Assembly: GCA_964628235.1 (NCBI GenBank)
Contig: CAZVLU010000034.1
Location: forward strand, 1-39,377
Reading direction: 5' to 3'
Length of the DNA: 39,377 nt
Source of the DNA: CAMAVH01 sp964628235
GTDB taxonomy: Bacteria > Pseudomonadota > Alphaproteobacteria > SMXQ01
Shown: positions 15,145 through 23,051 of the stretch, one piece after another
How positions within the stretch are numbered: the first letter of the stretch is position 1
How the letters are laid out: every line of letters starts with the position of its first letter
Made by a program: the position numbers and the translations under genes
The notes under the pieces: generated by a model
What the model was told of the DNA's origin: nothing
Seen by the model: the letters and a program-made list of their open reading frames with translations, nothing else
Databases searched by the model: none

Positions 15145-15567
15145 ATGAAGATTTCTGATAGCAGCCCGATCCGCTCCCTCTCGCTCCGCCGTTTGCGCGG
15201 CGGGAATGGCGCGTCGTCGTCGGAGTTCGCCAACCACCTCTCCGAGGAGCCGACCGCCGCCGCGACGCCGCTCGGCGGCTCCGGCGCGCTCGGCGGCGTC
15301 GATGGGCTTTTGTCGCTGCAAGAAGTTGACGATGCGGGGACAGGCCGCTCGAAGGGCCTTCAGCGCGCCGACGACATGCTCGACCGCCTCGATGAAATCC
15401 AGATGGGCCTGCTGACCGGCGGCCTGTCGCGCGAAAACTTGCAAGAATTGGCCCGCACGGTGCGCCAGCGCCGCGGCGAATCGGTCGATCCCCGGCTCAA
15501 CGACATCCTCGACCAGATCGAGTTGCGCGCCGCTGTGGAACTGGCCAAATACGGCCCGCGCGGCTGA
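15145..15567 (+). CDS. fliX: Flagellar assembly trans-acting factor FliX
   Basis: 140 residues. The N-terminal half is low in conserved features (Ser/Gly-rich). The C-terminal half matches the FliX family: LLSLQEVDD, RADDMLDRLDEIQMGLLTGGLSRENLQELARTVRQRRGESVDPRLNDILDQIELRAAVELAKYG. FliX, known only in alphaproteobacteria, couples early basal-body assembly to the sigma-54 activator FlbD. It is divergent from flgI, the same arrangement as in Caulobacter. A CtrA box is upstream. No flbD gene lies in this window. Confidence 0.93.
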   Translation: MKISDSSPIRSLSLRRLRGGNGASSSEFANHLSEEPTAAATPLGGSGALGGVDGLLSLQEVDDAGTGRSKGLQRADDMLDRLDEIQMGLLTGGLSRENLQELARTVRQRRGESVDPRLNDILDQIELRAAVELAKYGPRG

Positions 15568-15731
15568 CCCCGCGTGTCCGGCTTGGGCATGCTCTGGCGC
15601 TCTCCCGTCAAATCATTGAAATGGCTACATAAATTTGCTGGCTCCAAGCGCGTCCCGGTCTTGCCGTGACGCCCCGGCCTCCATATACTCCGCGCGCTTT
15701 CAAAGCGCTTGTTCCTGGGGTGGTGTTCGAG

Positions 15732-16148
15732 ATGTCCGTCACGTTGTCTCCCGATTACCGGCCGTCCGAAGACGAGCCGTTCATGAATCCGAAACAGCGC
15801 GAATATTTCCGCCGCAAGTTGCTGGCGTGGAAGGAAGAGCTGCTGTCCGAATCGACCGAGACCCTCATGCATCTGCAAGAGGGCGGCTTTCGCGAGCCCG
15901 ATCTCGCCGATCGCGCGTCGCTGGAAACCGACCGCTCGCTGGAGTTGCGCACGCGCGACCGCGCCCGCAAGCTGGTCTCCAAGATCGACGAGGCGCTCGA
16001 GCGCGTCGAAGACGGTAGCTACGGCTATTGCGTCGAGACCGGCGAGCCGATCAGCCTGCGCCGTCTCGAAGCCCGCCCGATCGCGACCCTCAGCGTCGAA
16101 GCCCAGGAGCGCCATGAGCGCCTGGAGCGGACACGCCGCGACGATTAA
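15732..16148 (+). CDS. dksA: DksA, RNA polymerase-binding transcription factor
   Basis: 138 residues from the ATG at 15732; the 66-base upstream extension of the frame is not DksA-like. Coiled-coil region PKQREYFRRKLLAWKEELLSESTETLMHLQEGGFREPDLADRAS with the conserved D..D..DRAS-type tip (here EPDLADRASLE), then the zinc-finger region GYGYCVETGEPISLRRLEARPIATLSVEAQERHE. Only one of the four zinc-ligand cysteines is left, as is common in alphaproteobacterial DksA. It works with ppGpp in the secondary channel of RNA polymerase. The 3' end of the gene lies in a 30-bp tandem repeat, so the terminal RTRRDD-stop is present three times in frame. Confidence 0.95.
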   Translation: MSVTLSPDYRPSEDEPFMNPKQREYFRRKLLAWKEELLSESTETLMHLQEGGFREPDLADRASLETDRSLELRTRDRARKLVSKIDEALERVEDGSYGYCVETGEPISLRRLEARPIATLSVEAQERHERLERTRRDD

Positions 16149-16209
16149 ACAAGGCTGCGGACACGCCGCGACGATTAAACAAGGCTGCGGACGCGGCGCG
16201 ACGATTAAA
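16127..16209 (+). repeat. Three tandem copies (30-bp unit) of the dksA 3' end
   Basis: Units 16127-16156 and 16157-16186 are identical; the third, 16187-16209, is partial with two changes. Each unit has the last codons and stop of dksA (…CGCGACGATTAA) followed by ACAAGGCT. As 30 is a multiple of three, the extra copies are in the dksA frame, giving three successive in-frame TAA stops. Confidence 0.95.
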
Positions 16210-16230
16210 GCTGCTGACGTCAAGAATCGA

Positions 16231-16262
16231 AAAGGCCGGCATCGCAAGATGCCGGCCTTTTT
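16231..16262. terminator. Strong bidirectional intrinsic terminator between dksA and flgH
   Basis: A perfect 13-bp stem (16231-16243 with 16248-16260, GC-rich core GGCCGGCATC), loop GCAA and flanking A/T runs on both sides. It serves the convergent dksA (plus) and flgH (minus) transcripts. Confidence 0.93.
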
Positions 16263-16283
16263 CTTTGCGCCTGATCGGACGGA

Positions 16284-17057
16284 TTAGAACGGATACAGGA
16301 TGTCGAGGACCTGCGTGCCGTAGCGCGGCTGCTGGACGTCGGTGATATGGCCGCGCCCGCCGTAGGCGATGCGCGCTTCGGCGATTTTCTCGTAGGAGAT
16401 CGTGTTGGTCGAGGCGATGTCCTCGCGGCGGATGATGCCGGTGATCTGCAGTTCGCGGACTTCGTAGTTCACGCGCACTTCCTGGCGGCCCTGGATCACC
16501 AGATTGCCGTTGGGCAGGACCTGGGTGACGAGCGCCGCCACTTTAAGCTGAATGGCCTCCTCGCGGTCGATGGTGCCGGAGCCGTTGTTGTTGGTCGAGC
16601 CGTCGATGCCGAGCAGGTTGGTGTTGTCGACCTGGTTGGGCAGGATCTTGTTGAGGTTGGCCTCGAAGCCGAGCAGGCCGCCGAGCGCCGCGCTTTCGGT
16701 CGTCGTGCGCGAGCGCCGGCTGGCGTTGCTCAGCTCCGCCTTGTCGTCGATGTTGATCAGCACGGTCAGGATGTCGCCGGTGACGCCGGCGCGCTGGTCC
16801 TTGAAGAAGGCGCGCGAGCCGGCGCGCCAGAGGCTGTTGGCATGGCGGTAATCGGTGTCGGCCTTGGGCATCGGCAGGCTGACCGGGCGATAGTTGGGGT
16901 CCTGCACCGGGTTACTGATCTCGCTCAGCTTCGGCGTCGCGCCGATGTTCTGCAAACGATCGAGCGTATTCGAGCAGGCGCCGAGGGCGAGGCTCGCGGC
17001 AAGGACGGCGAAGGCCGTCACGGGGCGGCGCGGGCGGGGGGTAAGGGCGGCGGTCAT
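16284..17057 (-). CDS. flgH: Flagellar L-ring lipoprotein FlgH
   Basis: 257 residues. Lipoprotein signal peptide with lipobox LALGAC, modified Cys at residue 28. Family motifs: NSLWRAGSRAFFKDQRAGVTGDILTVLINIDDKAELSN, the variable loop ALGGLLGFEANLNKILP, and VLPNGNLVIQGRQEVRVNYEVRELQITGIIRREDIASTNTISYEKIAEARIAYGGRG, ending in VLDILYPF. It forms the outer-membrane ring of the flagellar bushing. Last gene of the flgF-flgG-flgA-flgH run, closed by the terminator at 16231-16262. Confidence 0.96.
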   Translation of the reverse strand: MTAALTPRPRRPVTAFAVLAASLALGACSNTLDRLQNIGATPKLSEISNPVQDPNYRPVSLPMPKADTDYRHANSLWRAGSRAFFKDQRAGVTGDILTVLINIDDKAELSNASRRSRTTTESAALGGLLGFEANLNKILPNQVDNTNLLGIDGSTNNNGSGTIDREEAIQLKVAALVTQVLPNGNLVIQGRQEVRVNYEVRELQITGIIRREDIASTNTISYEKIAEARIAYGGRGHITDVQQPRYGTQVLDILYPF

Positions 17058-17109
17058 GGCGGATTCCTCGGGTTCGGAGCACGGCGTGATGGATGAGTTG
17101 GAAAGCTCG

Positions 17110-18090
17110 TTAATTAGAGACTGGGACGGTGCTGGTCACTTGCACGGTGTTCATGCTGGTGATGATGCCTTCGATCACGGTTTTGCTCTGGGTGTTCATG
17201 ATGCGCACGGTGTCGCCGACGCTGCCGTCCTCGAGCGCTTTGCCCTTGGAGGTCAATTGCATGCGCGGCGTTTGCAGCATCATCGTGACGACGGCGTTCT
17301 TGGTGACGGCGAGCGGCGAGCGCAGATCGGCAGCGCGCAGCGTCTGGCCGGCGGGCACGGTGCGACGGACCTCCTGACCGATCAGGCGGTCGGCGTCGGC
17401 GATGGCTTGCCGGCCGACCTGTTCGCTGCGCATCACGGCCCATTCGATGTCGTCCTTACGGATGATCTCGCCGGTGGCGAAGCGACGGTTCAGCACGGGA
17501 ACCTCGACCATCGCGACGGCGCGGCCGGCGATCGGCAGACGCGTCGTGTCGGCGACGACGGTGGCGGAGAAGCGGCCGCTGCGCTCGTCATATTCGAGCT
17601 GCTCGATATGCAGGGCGCTGGAGACGCCGGCCGGCAGTTGGATCTGCGGCGCCTTGCCGTTGATCTCGATGTCGCTGCGCGCGGCGAGGCCGCGACGCTG
17701 CAGGGCTTTGCGCAGCGCGGCTTCGATTTCGCCCTGGCCGATGGCCAGGCTGGCGCGTTCGACGATGACGCGGTCGGACCAGGTGCGCGGCTGCCAGGCG
17801 ACGCCGTGATGTTTGGCCAGGGCAGCCAGGCGGTTGAGGTCGTAAACGGTCTGCCCGCCCGGCGCCGGAGCGGGGGCCACGGCTTCCTCGGTGCGGTCGG
17901 CGAGGCCGGCGAACAGGTCGCCGAGCTTCACCACTGCGTCGCGCACGACCACGCGTTCGTTCATCGGCGTCGTCGCCATCAGCACAGGGCGAACTGCGGG
18001 AGCGAGGCCCTGGTTTTGAGCGTGGACGCTAGCAGAGCCGGCAAGCGCGGCGACGGCGAAAATGGTGAAGGCGAGCGTGCGGTTGATCAT
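17110..18090 (-). CDS. flgA: Flagellar P-ring assembly chaperone FlgA
   Basis: 326 residues with a Sec signal peptide (INRTLAFTIFAVAALAGSASVHA). The C-terminal half has the SAF/FlgA pattern: PVLNRRFATGEIIRKDDIEWAVM, IGQEVRRTVPAGQTLRAADLRSPLAVTKNAVVTMML, LTSKGKALEDGSVGDTVRIMNTQSKTVIEGII. It helps FlgI polymerise in the periplasm. At 326 residues it is longer than the ~220 of enterobacterial FlgA because of an extra ~100-residue N-terminal part, common in alphaproteobacteria. Lies 39 bases after flgG. Confidence 0.93.
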   Translation of the reverse strand: MINRTLAFTIFAVAALAGSASVHAQNQGLAPAVRPVLMATTPMNERVVVRDAVVKLGDLFAGLADRTEEAVAPAPAPGGQTVYDLNRLAALAKHHGVAWQPRTWSDRVIVERASLAIGQGEIEAALRKALQRRGLAARSDIEINGKAPQIQLPAGVSSALHIEQLEYDERSGRFSATVVADTTRLPIAGRAVAMVEVPVLNRRFATGEIIRKDDIEWAVMRSEQVGRQAIADADRLIGQEVRRTVPAGQTLRAADLRSPLAVTKNAVVTMMLQTPRMQLTSKGKALEDGSVGDTVRIMNTQSKTVIEGIITSMNTVQVTSTVPVSN

Positions 18091-18129
18091 GGCGGTTAGT
18101 CCTTTAAGGCCGGATCGGGCAAGGCCGAA

Positions 18130-18915
18130 TTAGGCCGTTTGCACCAGGCTGCTCAGCATTTCGTCGGAGGTCTGCACCACCTTCGAGGCCAGCTCGTAAG
18201 CGCGCTGGGCCGTGATCATGCTGGTGATTTCGTTGACCATGTTGACGTTCGAGGTTTCCAAGAAGCCTTGCAGCATGCTACCGAAGCCGGTGCCGTTGGG
18301 CACGCCGGTGACGGCGGGGCCCGAAGCGGCGGTCTCAAGCAGGATGTTGTCGCCCATCGACTGCAAGCCGGCTTCGTTGGGGAAGGTGGCGAGCTGGAAC
18401 TGGCCGACCGTGGTGGTGGTGGCCTGGCCGGGCAGGCGGACCTGCACTTCGCCGCTGGCGTTGATGGCGACTTCGAGCGCGTCGCCCGGCACGGTGATGC
18501 CGGGTTGCACGGTGAAGCCCTGCGGCGTCACGATGGTGCCCGTCGGGCTGAGCTGCAGCGAGCCGGCGCGCGTGTAGCCGGTGGTGCCATCGGGCATGTC
18601 GACCTGGAAATAGCCTTTGCCCTGGATCGACAGGTCGAAGCTGTTGCCGGTCGAGAGCATGTTGCCCTGCTCATGGATGCGGTAAACCGAACCGACCTTC
18701 ACGCCGGTGCCGAACTGGGCGCCGGTGACGACCAGCGTGCCGGTGTCGGACGACTGCGAGCCGACGGCGCTGCGCGTCTGGTAGATCAAGTCGTTGAATT
18801 CGGCGCGCGCCCGCTTGAACGCCGTGGTGTTCAAGTTGGCGATATTGTTCGAGATCACGTCGACGTTGAACTGTTGCGCCAGCATGGCGGTGGCGGCGAT
18901 GTTCAGGGAGCCCAT
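18130..18915 (-). CDS. flgG: Flagellar distal rod protein FlgG
   Basis: 261 residues, standard length. N-terminus MGSLNIAATAMLAQQFNVDVISNNIANLNTTAFKRARAEFNDLIYQ is the FlgG/FlgF rod signature. GYFQVDMPDGTTGYTRAGSLQLSPTGTIVT and the C-terminal FLETSNVNMVNEITSMITAQRAYELASKVVQTSDEMLSSLVQ are diagnostic of FlgG. It builds the distal rod. It lies between flgF and flgA, 36 bases from flgF. Confidence 0.97.
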   Translation of the reverse strand: MGSLNIAATAMLAQQFNVDVISNNIANLNTTAFKRARAEFNDLIYQTRSAVGSQSSDTGTLVVTGAQFGTGVKVGSVYRIHEQGNMLSTGNSFDLSIQGKGYFQVDMPDGTTGYTRAGSLQLSPTGTIVTPQGFTVQPGITVPGDALEVAINASGEVQVRLPGQATTTTVGQFQLATFPNEAGLQSMGDNILLETAASGPAVTGVPNGTGFGSMLQGFLETSNVNMVNEITSMITAQRAYELASKVVQTSDEMLSSLVQTA

Positions 18916-18951
18916 GATGTTTTCCTATTCTTCCGGTGTTTCCGTGGACGC

Positions 18952-19671
18952 TTAGGCGACTTTGCCGAGCCGCTGGATCGCGCCGCGGATGCGTTCGTCT
19001 TCGCTGTTGATGACTTTCTGCGAGCTTTGATAGACGCGTGACGCTTCGATCATGCGCGTGATTTCGAGGATCGGCTGCACGTTGGCGGTTTCGATATTGC
19101 CTTGCAGCACCTCGGTTTCCGTCGCCGGCGTGGGCGCCGCATCGGTGGTGTAGAGGCCGTTGCCGGCGCGCTGCAGGCGCTGCAGGTTGTCGAACGAGAC
19201 GAGCTTGAACTTGCCGATCTGCTGGCCGTCGGCGGAAATGCCGCCTTCGGGCGAGATGGTGATGTTGGCGGCGTTGGGCGGAATGACGATCGGCAGGTCG
19301 GCGTCGTTCTGAATGACTTGGCCGCGGCTGTTGACGATCTGGTTCTGCGCGTTGAGGGTCAAGTGGCCGTCGCGGGTGTAGCGCGGGCCGTTTTCCGTGG
19401 TGACGACGAAGAAGCCCTCGCCGCGCAGCGCGACGTCGAGCGGGTTGCCCGTGGCGTTGAACGTGCCGGCTTCGGTGTCGCGGTGGATGCCGACATATTT
19501 CGGGAACGTCATCTGCGCCGCGCCGGTGTCCGGCGTCAGGTACTTGTTGAACACCGTGCGTTCGCCCTTGTAGGCGTTGGTGTTCATGTTCGCGATGTTG
19601 TTCGCGATCGATTCCACTTGGTCGCGCGACGCCATTTGGCGCGACAGGGCGATGATCAGCGGCGATTCCAT
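18952..19671 (-). CDS. flgF: Flagellar proximal rod protein FlgF
   Basis: 239 residues from the ATG at 19671, with GGAG five bases upstream; an in-frame start further upstream lies inside the promoter region and is rejected. Rod signature ALSRQMASRDQVESIANNIANMNTNAYKGERTVFN; GEGFFVVTTENGPRYTRDGHLTLNAQNQIVNSRG; C-terminal QPILEITRMIEASRVYQSSQKVINSEDERIRGAIQRLG. First gene of flgF-flgG-flgA-flgH. A sigma-54 promoter at 19733-19718 gives a leader of about 36 bases. Confidence 0.95.
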   Translation of the reverse strand: MESPLIIALSRQMASRDQVESIANNIANMNTNAYKGERTVFNKYLTPDTGAAQMTFPKYVGIHRDTEAGTFNATGNPLDVALRGEGFFVVTTENGPRYTRDGHLTLNAQNQIVNSRGQVIQNDADLPIVIPPNAANITISPEGGISADGQQIGKFKLVSFDNLQRLQRAGNGLYTTDAAPTPATETEVLQGNIETANVQPILEITRMIEASRVYQSSQKVINSEDERIRGAIQRLGKVA

Positions 19672-19717
19672 GTTGGCTCCATTCGGCAGCGAGGCCGGTT
19701 TTCCACGCCAAACCTTT

Positions 19718-19733
19718 TGCACTCGCCGTGCCA
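19718..19733 (-). promoter_or_regulatory. Sigma-54 promoter of the flgFGAH operon
   Basis: Minus strand TGGCACG-GCGA-GTGCA, one mismatch to TGGCACG-N4-TTGCA, with GG (19732-19731) and GC (19720-19719) separated by ten bases. The start would be near 19707, 36 bases before the flgF ATG. A GGCA-N5-TGCC palindrome is centred near position -96. Confidence 0.82.
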
Positions 19734-19793
19734 GACAAAAAACCCTTTTAAATCAATGATCTGGTATCGGCCGCGCTCGGCAAGACGAGATAA

Positions 19794-19812
19794 CCCGGCA
19801 GGCTTTGCCGGG
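19794..19812. promoter_or_regulatory. Palindrome CCCGGCA-N5-TGCCGGG, candidate activator site between flgF and fliL
   Basis: Seven-base arms (19794-19800 and 19806-19812) around GGCTT. It contains the core GGCA-N5-TGCC also seen at 15005, 15028 and 30454. It is about 90-105 bp upstream of the sigma-54 start of flgF and about 130 bp from the fliL ATG, so it could activate one operon and regulate the other. The remainder of the 267-base gap shows no convincing promoter for fliL. Confidence 0.55.
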
Positions 19813-19938
19813 TAATTGCTGCCCGACACTGGGCCGAAACCAAAAATTAAGGAAACCGCCCTTAAGAACAGGGGGTCGGTTGCGAGAAGCCGACGCGAGT
19901 TCCAGTTTTTCACTGTCAGCCGTTTCAGGAATTGTCCC

Positions 19939-20463
19939 ATGACCGACCAGGCCGCCGCTTCGCCCGCCGAGATGGACGCCGCCAGCGCGCCGGCGCACGA
20001 ACCGGCAGGCGGCGGCAAGAAAAAGCTGATCCTGATCGCGGTGGCTTTGCTGCTGGTGATCGGCGCAGCCGGCGCCGGCTTCATGTTCTTCAATCCTTTC
20101 GCCAAGAAGGAGGCCGGCGAGAATGCCGCAGCTGACGCCGCGCCGCCGCCGCCCAAGGCTGCCGTGTTCCTCGATCTGCCCGATCTCCTGGTGAACCTCA
20201 ATTCGGCCAACCGCCGCACCAATTTCCTGAAAATCAGCATCAGCCTCGAAGTCGAAAGCGCCGCCGACGTGCAGAAGCTGCAAGCCCTGATGCCGCGCAT
20301 CGTCGACAGCTTCCAGGTTTACCTGCGCGAATTGCGCCTGGAGGATCTGCGCGGCTCGGCCGGCATGTATCGCCTGCGCGAAGATCTGCTGCGCCGCATC
20401 AACGAAGCGGCACGCCCGGTCAAAGTGAACGACGTTCTCTTCAAAGAGCTTTTGGTCCAGTAG
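19939..20463 (+). CDS. fliL: Flagellar basal body-associated protein FliL
   Basis: 174 residues from the ATG at 19939 with AGGA upstream. Short cytoplasmic N-terminus, one transmembrane helix (LILIAVALLLVIGAAGAGFMFF, ~30-51), then a Pro/Ala linker and the periplasmic FliL domain (VFLDLPDLLVNLNSANRRTNFLKISISLEVESAADVQKLQALMPRIVDSFQVYLRELRLEDLRGSAGMYRLREDLLRRIN). FliL surrounds the stator and modulates its activity. First gene of the fliL-fliM-unknown-motE-like run; 17 bases precede fliM. Confidence 0.95.
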   Translation: MTDQAAASPAEMDAASAPAHEPAGGGKKKLILIAVALLLVIGAAGAGFMFFNPFAKKEAGENAAADAAPPPPKAAVFLDLPDLLVNLNSANRRTNFLKISISLEVESAADVQKLQALMPRIVDSFQVYLRELRLEDLRGSAGMYRLREDLLRRINEAARPVKVNDVLFKELLVQ

Positions 20464-20480
20464 GACTAAGGACAAGCCAG

Positions 20481-21572
20481 ATGGCAGACCCCGAGACCAC
20501 CGCTTCCGAGATACCCGCCGAAGGCGTCGCGCCCGACGCTGCTGCCGACGCCGGCGGCGACGAGGACATGTTCGCCGCCATGGGCATGGCCCCCGAGATG
20601 GAGGGCCAGGAGAACCGGGTCCTCAATCAGGACGAGATCGACAGCCTGCTCGGTTTCGACGACGGCGAAGACGACGGCCCGCGTTCGGGCATCAAGGCGA
20701 TCATCAACAGCGCGCTGGTCTCGTACGAGCGCCTGCCGATGCTCGAGGTGGTGTTCGACCGCCTGGTGCGTATGATGTCGACCAGTCTGCGCAATTTCAC
20801 CTCCGACAACGTCGAAGTGACGCTCGACAACATCACCTCGATCCGTTTCGGCGATTACCTCAATTCGATCCCGCTGCCCGCCATGATCAACGTGATCAAG
20901 GCCGAGGAATGGGAAAATTACTGCCTCGTCACCGTCGACAGCGCCTTGATCTATTCGGTGGTCGACGTACTGCTCGGCGGCCGTCGTGGCACCGCGGCGC
21001 TGCGTATCGAAGGCCGGCCTTACACCACGATCGAGCGCAATTTGGTCGAGCGCATGATGCATGTCGTGCTCGCCGACCTGTCGGCGGCGTTCGATCCCTT
21101 GTCGCCGGTCACGTTCCGCTTCGACCGTCTGGAGACCAATCCGCGCTTCGCCACTATCGCCCGCCCGGCCAACGCCGCCATCATGGCGCGCTTCCGCATC
21201 GATATGGAAGATCGCGGCGGACGCCTGGAATTGGTGCTGCCTTACGCCACCATCGAGCCGGTCCGCGAACTTCTGCTGCAGATGTTCATGGGCGAAAAAT
21301 TCGGCCGCGACGCGATTTGGGAAAGCCACTTGGCGCAGGCCGTGTGGGACACCCAGGTCGAAGTCGAAGCCGTGCTCGACGAAAAGATGATGAGCCTGAA
21401 CGAGATCGTGAATCTAAGGGTCGGCTCGCAGATCATGTTGAATGTCGGCCCCAACGCGCCGATCGACATGCGGTGCGGCGAACTGTCGCTGATGACCGGC
21501 AAGATTGGTCATAAGAGCGGCAAGATCGCCATCCAGATCGAAGACACCAAACTCGATAAGCCCCGGAGGTAA
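20481..21572 (+). CDS. fliM: Flagellar motor switch protein FliM
   Basis: 363 residues. The CheY-P-binding motif LNQDEIDSLLGF is at ~48-59, preceded by an acidic Ala/Glu-rich tail longer than in enterobacteria. Middle CheC-like domain: LPMLEVVFDRLVRMMSTSLRNFTSDNVEV, EEWENYCLVTVDSALIYSVVDVLLGGRRG, RPYTTIERNLVERMMHVVLADL. The C-terminal FliN-like domain is VEVEAVLDEKMMSLNEIVNLRVGSQIML. Part of the C-ring that sets rotation direction. No fliN or fliG is in the window. Confidence 0.97.
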   Translation: MADPETTASEIPAEGVAPDAAADAGGDEDMFAAMGMAPEMEGQENRVLNQDEIDSLLGFDDGEDDGPRSGIKAIINSALVSYERLPMLEVVFDRLVRMMSTSLRNFTSDNVEVTLDNITSIRFGDYLNSIPLPAMINVIKAEEWENYCLVTVDSALIYSVVDVLLGGRRGTAALRIEGRPYTTIERNLVERMMHVVLADLSAAFDPLSPVTFRFDRLETNPRFATIARPANAAIMARFRIDMEDRGGRLELVLPYATIEPVRELLLQMFMGEKFGRDAIWESHLAQAVWDTQVEVEAVLDEKMMSLNEIVNLRVGSQIMLNVGPNAPIDMRCGELSLMTGKIGHKSGKIAIQIEDTKLDKPRR

Positions 21573-21577
21573 GTTTC

Positions 21578-22153
21578 ATGGCGTCCTTGCTGCTCGAAGG
21601 CCTGCTCGCAGTTCTCCTCATCGCCACCATCGGCTACGCCGCCATGCTCGACCGCCGCCTGCGCACCCTGCGCCAGAGCCGCGACGAGATGCAGGCGCTG
21701 CTCGCCAGCTTCACCGCCGCCACGGCGCATGCTCAGGCCGGCCTCATCGCCCTGCGCGAAACCGGCCAGACGACCACGCAAGGTCTGCAGGGCGACATCG
21801 AGCGCGCCAAGGCGCTGCGCGACGATCTGAGCTTCCTCGTCGATCGCGGCAACAGCCTCGCCGATCGTCTCGAAGGCGGCATCGGCGCCGCCCGTGTCGC
21901 CGTCAAAGCGGCCGCGTCCCGTTCGGAAACGCCACGCGTGAAACCCGAGCCGATCAGCGACGATGTCGAAGACGCGCCTGAGGCCAAGCCCGTCGTCCGC
22001 CTCGCCGAGACGCCGAAGCGCTCGCAAGCTCAGCGCGGCTTTATGCCGGGCGCGAAAGTGATCTCCAAGCGCGAAGCCGCCGCTGCCGCGACTGGCGAAG
22101 GCGACGAGGAGATGGCGCGCCAGCTTCTCCGCGCGCTCAAGACCGCCCGTTAA
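21578..22153 (+). CDS. Small membrane-anchored coiled-coil protein of the fliM operon
   Basis: 191 residues: an N-terminal transmembrane helix (LLLEGLLAVLLIATIGYAAML, ~4-24), then a helical, likely coiled-coil segment (RRLRTLRQSRDEMQALLASFTAATAHAQAGLIALRETGQ … LQGDIERAKALRDDLSFLVDRGNSLADRLE), and a disordered tail ending in EMARQLLRALKTAR. I believe this is the conserved uncharacterised family often found between fliM and motE-like genes in alphaproteobacteria (listed, I think, as DUF6468), but cannot confirm the number. It starts five bases after fliM with GGAGG before the ATG. A role at the motor or stator is suggested by position only. Confidence 0.75.
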   Translation: MASLLLEGLLAVLLIATIGYAAMLDRRLRTLRQSRDEMQALLASFTAATAHAQAGLIALRETGQTTTQGLQGDIERAKALRDDLSFLVDRGNSLADRLEGGIGAARVAVKAAASRSETPRVKPEPISDDVEDAPEAKPVVRLAETPKRSQAQRGFMPGAKVISKREAAAAATGEGDEEMARQLLRALKTAR

Positions 22154-22177
22154 CTCCAGTACAAAGACCGCCGCGCC

Positions 22178-22918
22178 ATGAAATTCCGCCTGCTGCCCGC
22201 CGCTATTCTCGTCGCCACCACCTTGCTCGGCGTCAAGCTGACGACCCTGTGGCATGGCGTCGAAAGCGTCGTCGCTCCTCGGGCGGTGGCGCAAACCGCA
22301 GTGCCGCAAGCGCAGCCGATGGCGCCCGTCGAGCAAGTGAAGCCGAGCGCGCCGCGCGGAGCGGAGCTGTCCGACGATCCGACCTTGATGAGCCAGTCGG
22401 AAATCGATTTGCTGCAACGCCTGGCTCTACGTCGCGCCGAAATCGACGCCTGGAACCAGGATCTCGATTTGCGCGAGAAATTGCTGAAGGCCGCCGAACA
22501 GCGCCTCGACGGCAAGCTGGCCGATCTCAAAGGCTTGCAGGATTCGATCAAAGTCCTGCTCAAGACGCATGACGACGAACAGGAAGCCAAGCTCAAGAGC
22601 CTGGTGAAGATTTACGAGACGATGAAGCCGAAAGACGCGGCCAACGTCTTTGAAAAGCTCGACATGAACATCATGCTCAACGTGATCGAGCGCATGAAAG
22701 AAGCCAAAATCGCGCCGATCATCGCCGCCATGGACCCGGAAAAGGCCAAGGCGATGACCGAGGAACTGGCCGGCCGGCGCAAGATCGCCGCCGACACCGT
22801 CGCCCAGACCGCCAGCGCGGTCGCCGACCCGGCGCGGCCGGCTGCTGCGCAAGCCGCGTCCAATCAGCCGGTCGCCGGCATGATCGCGCCCGCCGGCGCG
22901 CCGCCTGCCGTCCGCTGA
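22178..22918 (+). CDS. MotE-like protein (MgtE intracellular-domain fold)
   Basis: 246 residues with an N-terminal membrane segment or signal (FRLLPAAILVATTLLGVKLTTLW) followed by helices (LALRRAEIDAWNQDLDLREKLLKAAEQRLDGKLADLKGLQ) and a FliG/MgtE-N-like domain (KIYETMKPKDAANVFEKLDMNIMLNVIERMKEAKIAPIIAAMDPEKAKAMTEELAGRRK). In rhizobia MotE is a periplasmic chaperone of the stator-stabilising MotC; similar genes sit in many alphaproteobacterial flagellar operons. A Pro/Ala-rich tail ends the protein. A hairpin follows the stop. Confidence 0.8.
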   Translation: MKFRLLPAAILVATTLLGVKLTTLWHGVESVVAPRAVAQTAVPQAQPMAPVEQVKPSAPRGAELSDDPTLMSQSEIDLLQRLALRRAEIDAWNQDLDLREKLLKAAEQRLDGKLADLKGLQDSIKVLLKTHDDEQEAKLKSLVKIYETMKPKDAANVFEKLDMNIMLNVIERMKEAKIAPIIAAMDPEKAKAMTEELAGRRKIAADTVAQTASAVADPARPAAAQAASNQPVAGMIAPAGAPPAVR

Positions 22919-22923
22919 GGCTC

Positions 22924-22957
22924 TGCCCAGCTTTACGCGGGCACTGGGCAAAATTTT
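22924..22957 (+). terminator. Possible intrinsic terminator after the MotE-like gene
   Basis: TGCCCAG (22924-22930) can pair with CTGGGCA (22944-22950) across a 13-base loop, followed by AAATTTT. A competing pairing TGCCC/GGGCA exists. The T-run is short, so termination may be partial. Confidence 0.4.
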
Positions 22958-22964
22958 CCGCCTA

Positions 22965-22981
22965 TTTACGGCATTTTAACC
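22965..22981. promoter_or_regulatory. CtrA-like box (one mismatch) upstream of the TPR protein gene
   Basis: TTTA-CGGCATT-TTAACC differs by one base from TTAA-N7-TTAACC. It is about 70-85 bases before the ATG at 23052. Just upstream, GGCAAAATTTTCC (22947-22959) is a one-mismatch version of the GGCA-N5-TGCC palindrome. Confidence 0.35.
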
Positions 22982-23051
22982 AGACTCGGGCCACTCTTGG
23001 CGGTATCGCCGGAGCGCGGTTCTCGCGCCTCGGCATCGAGCAGGATTTTCC

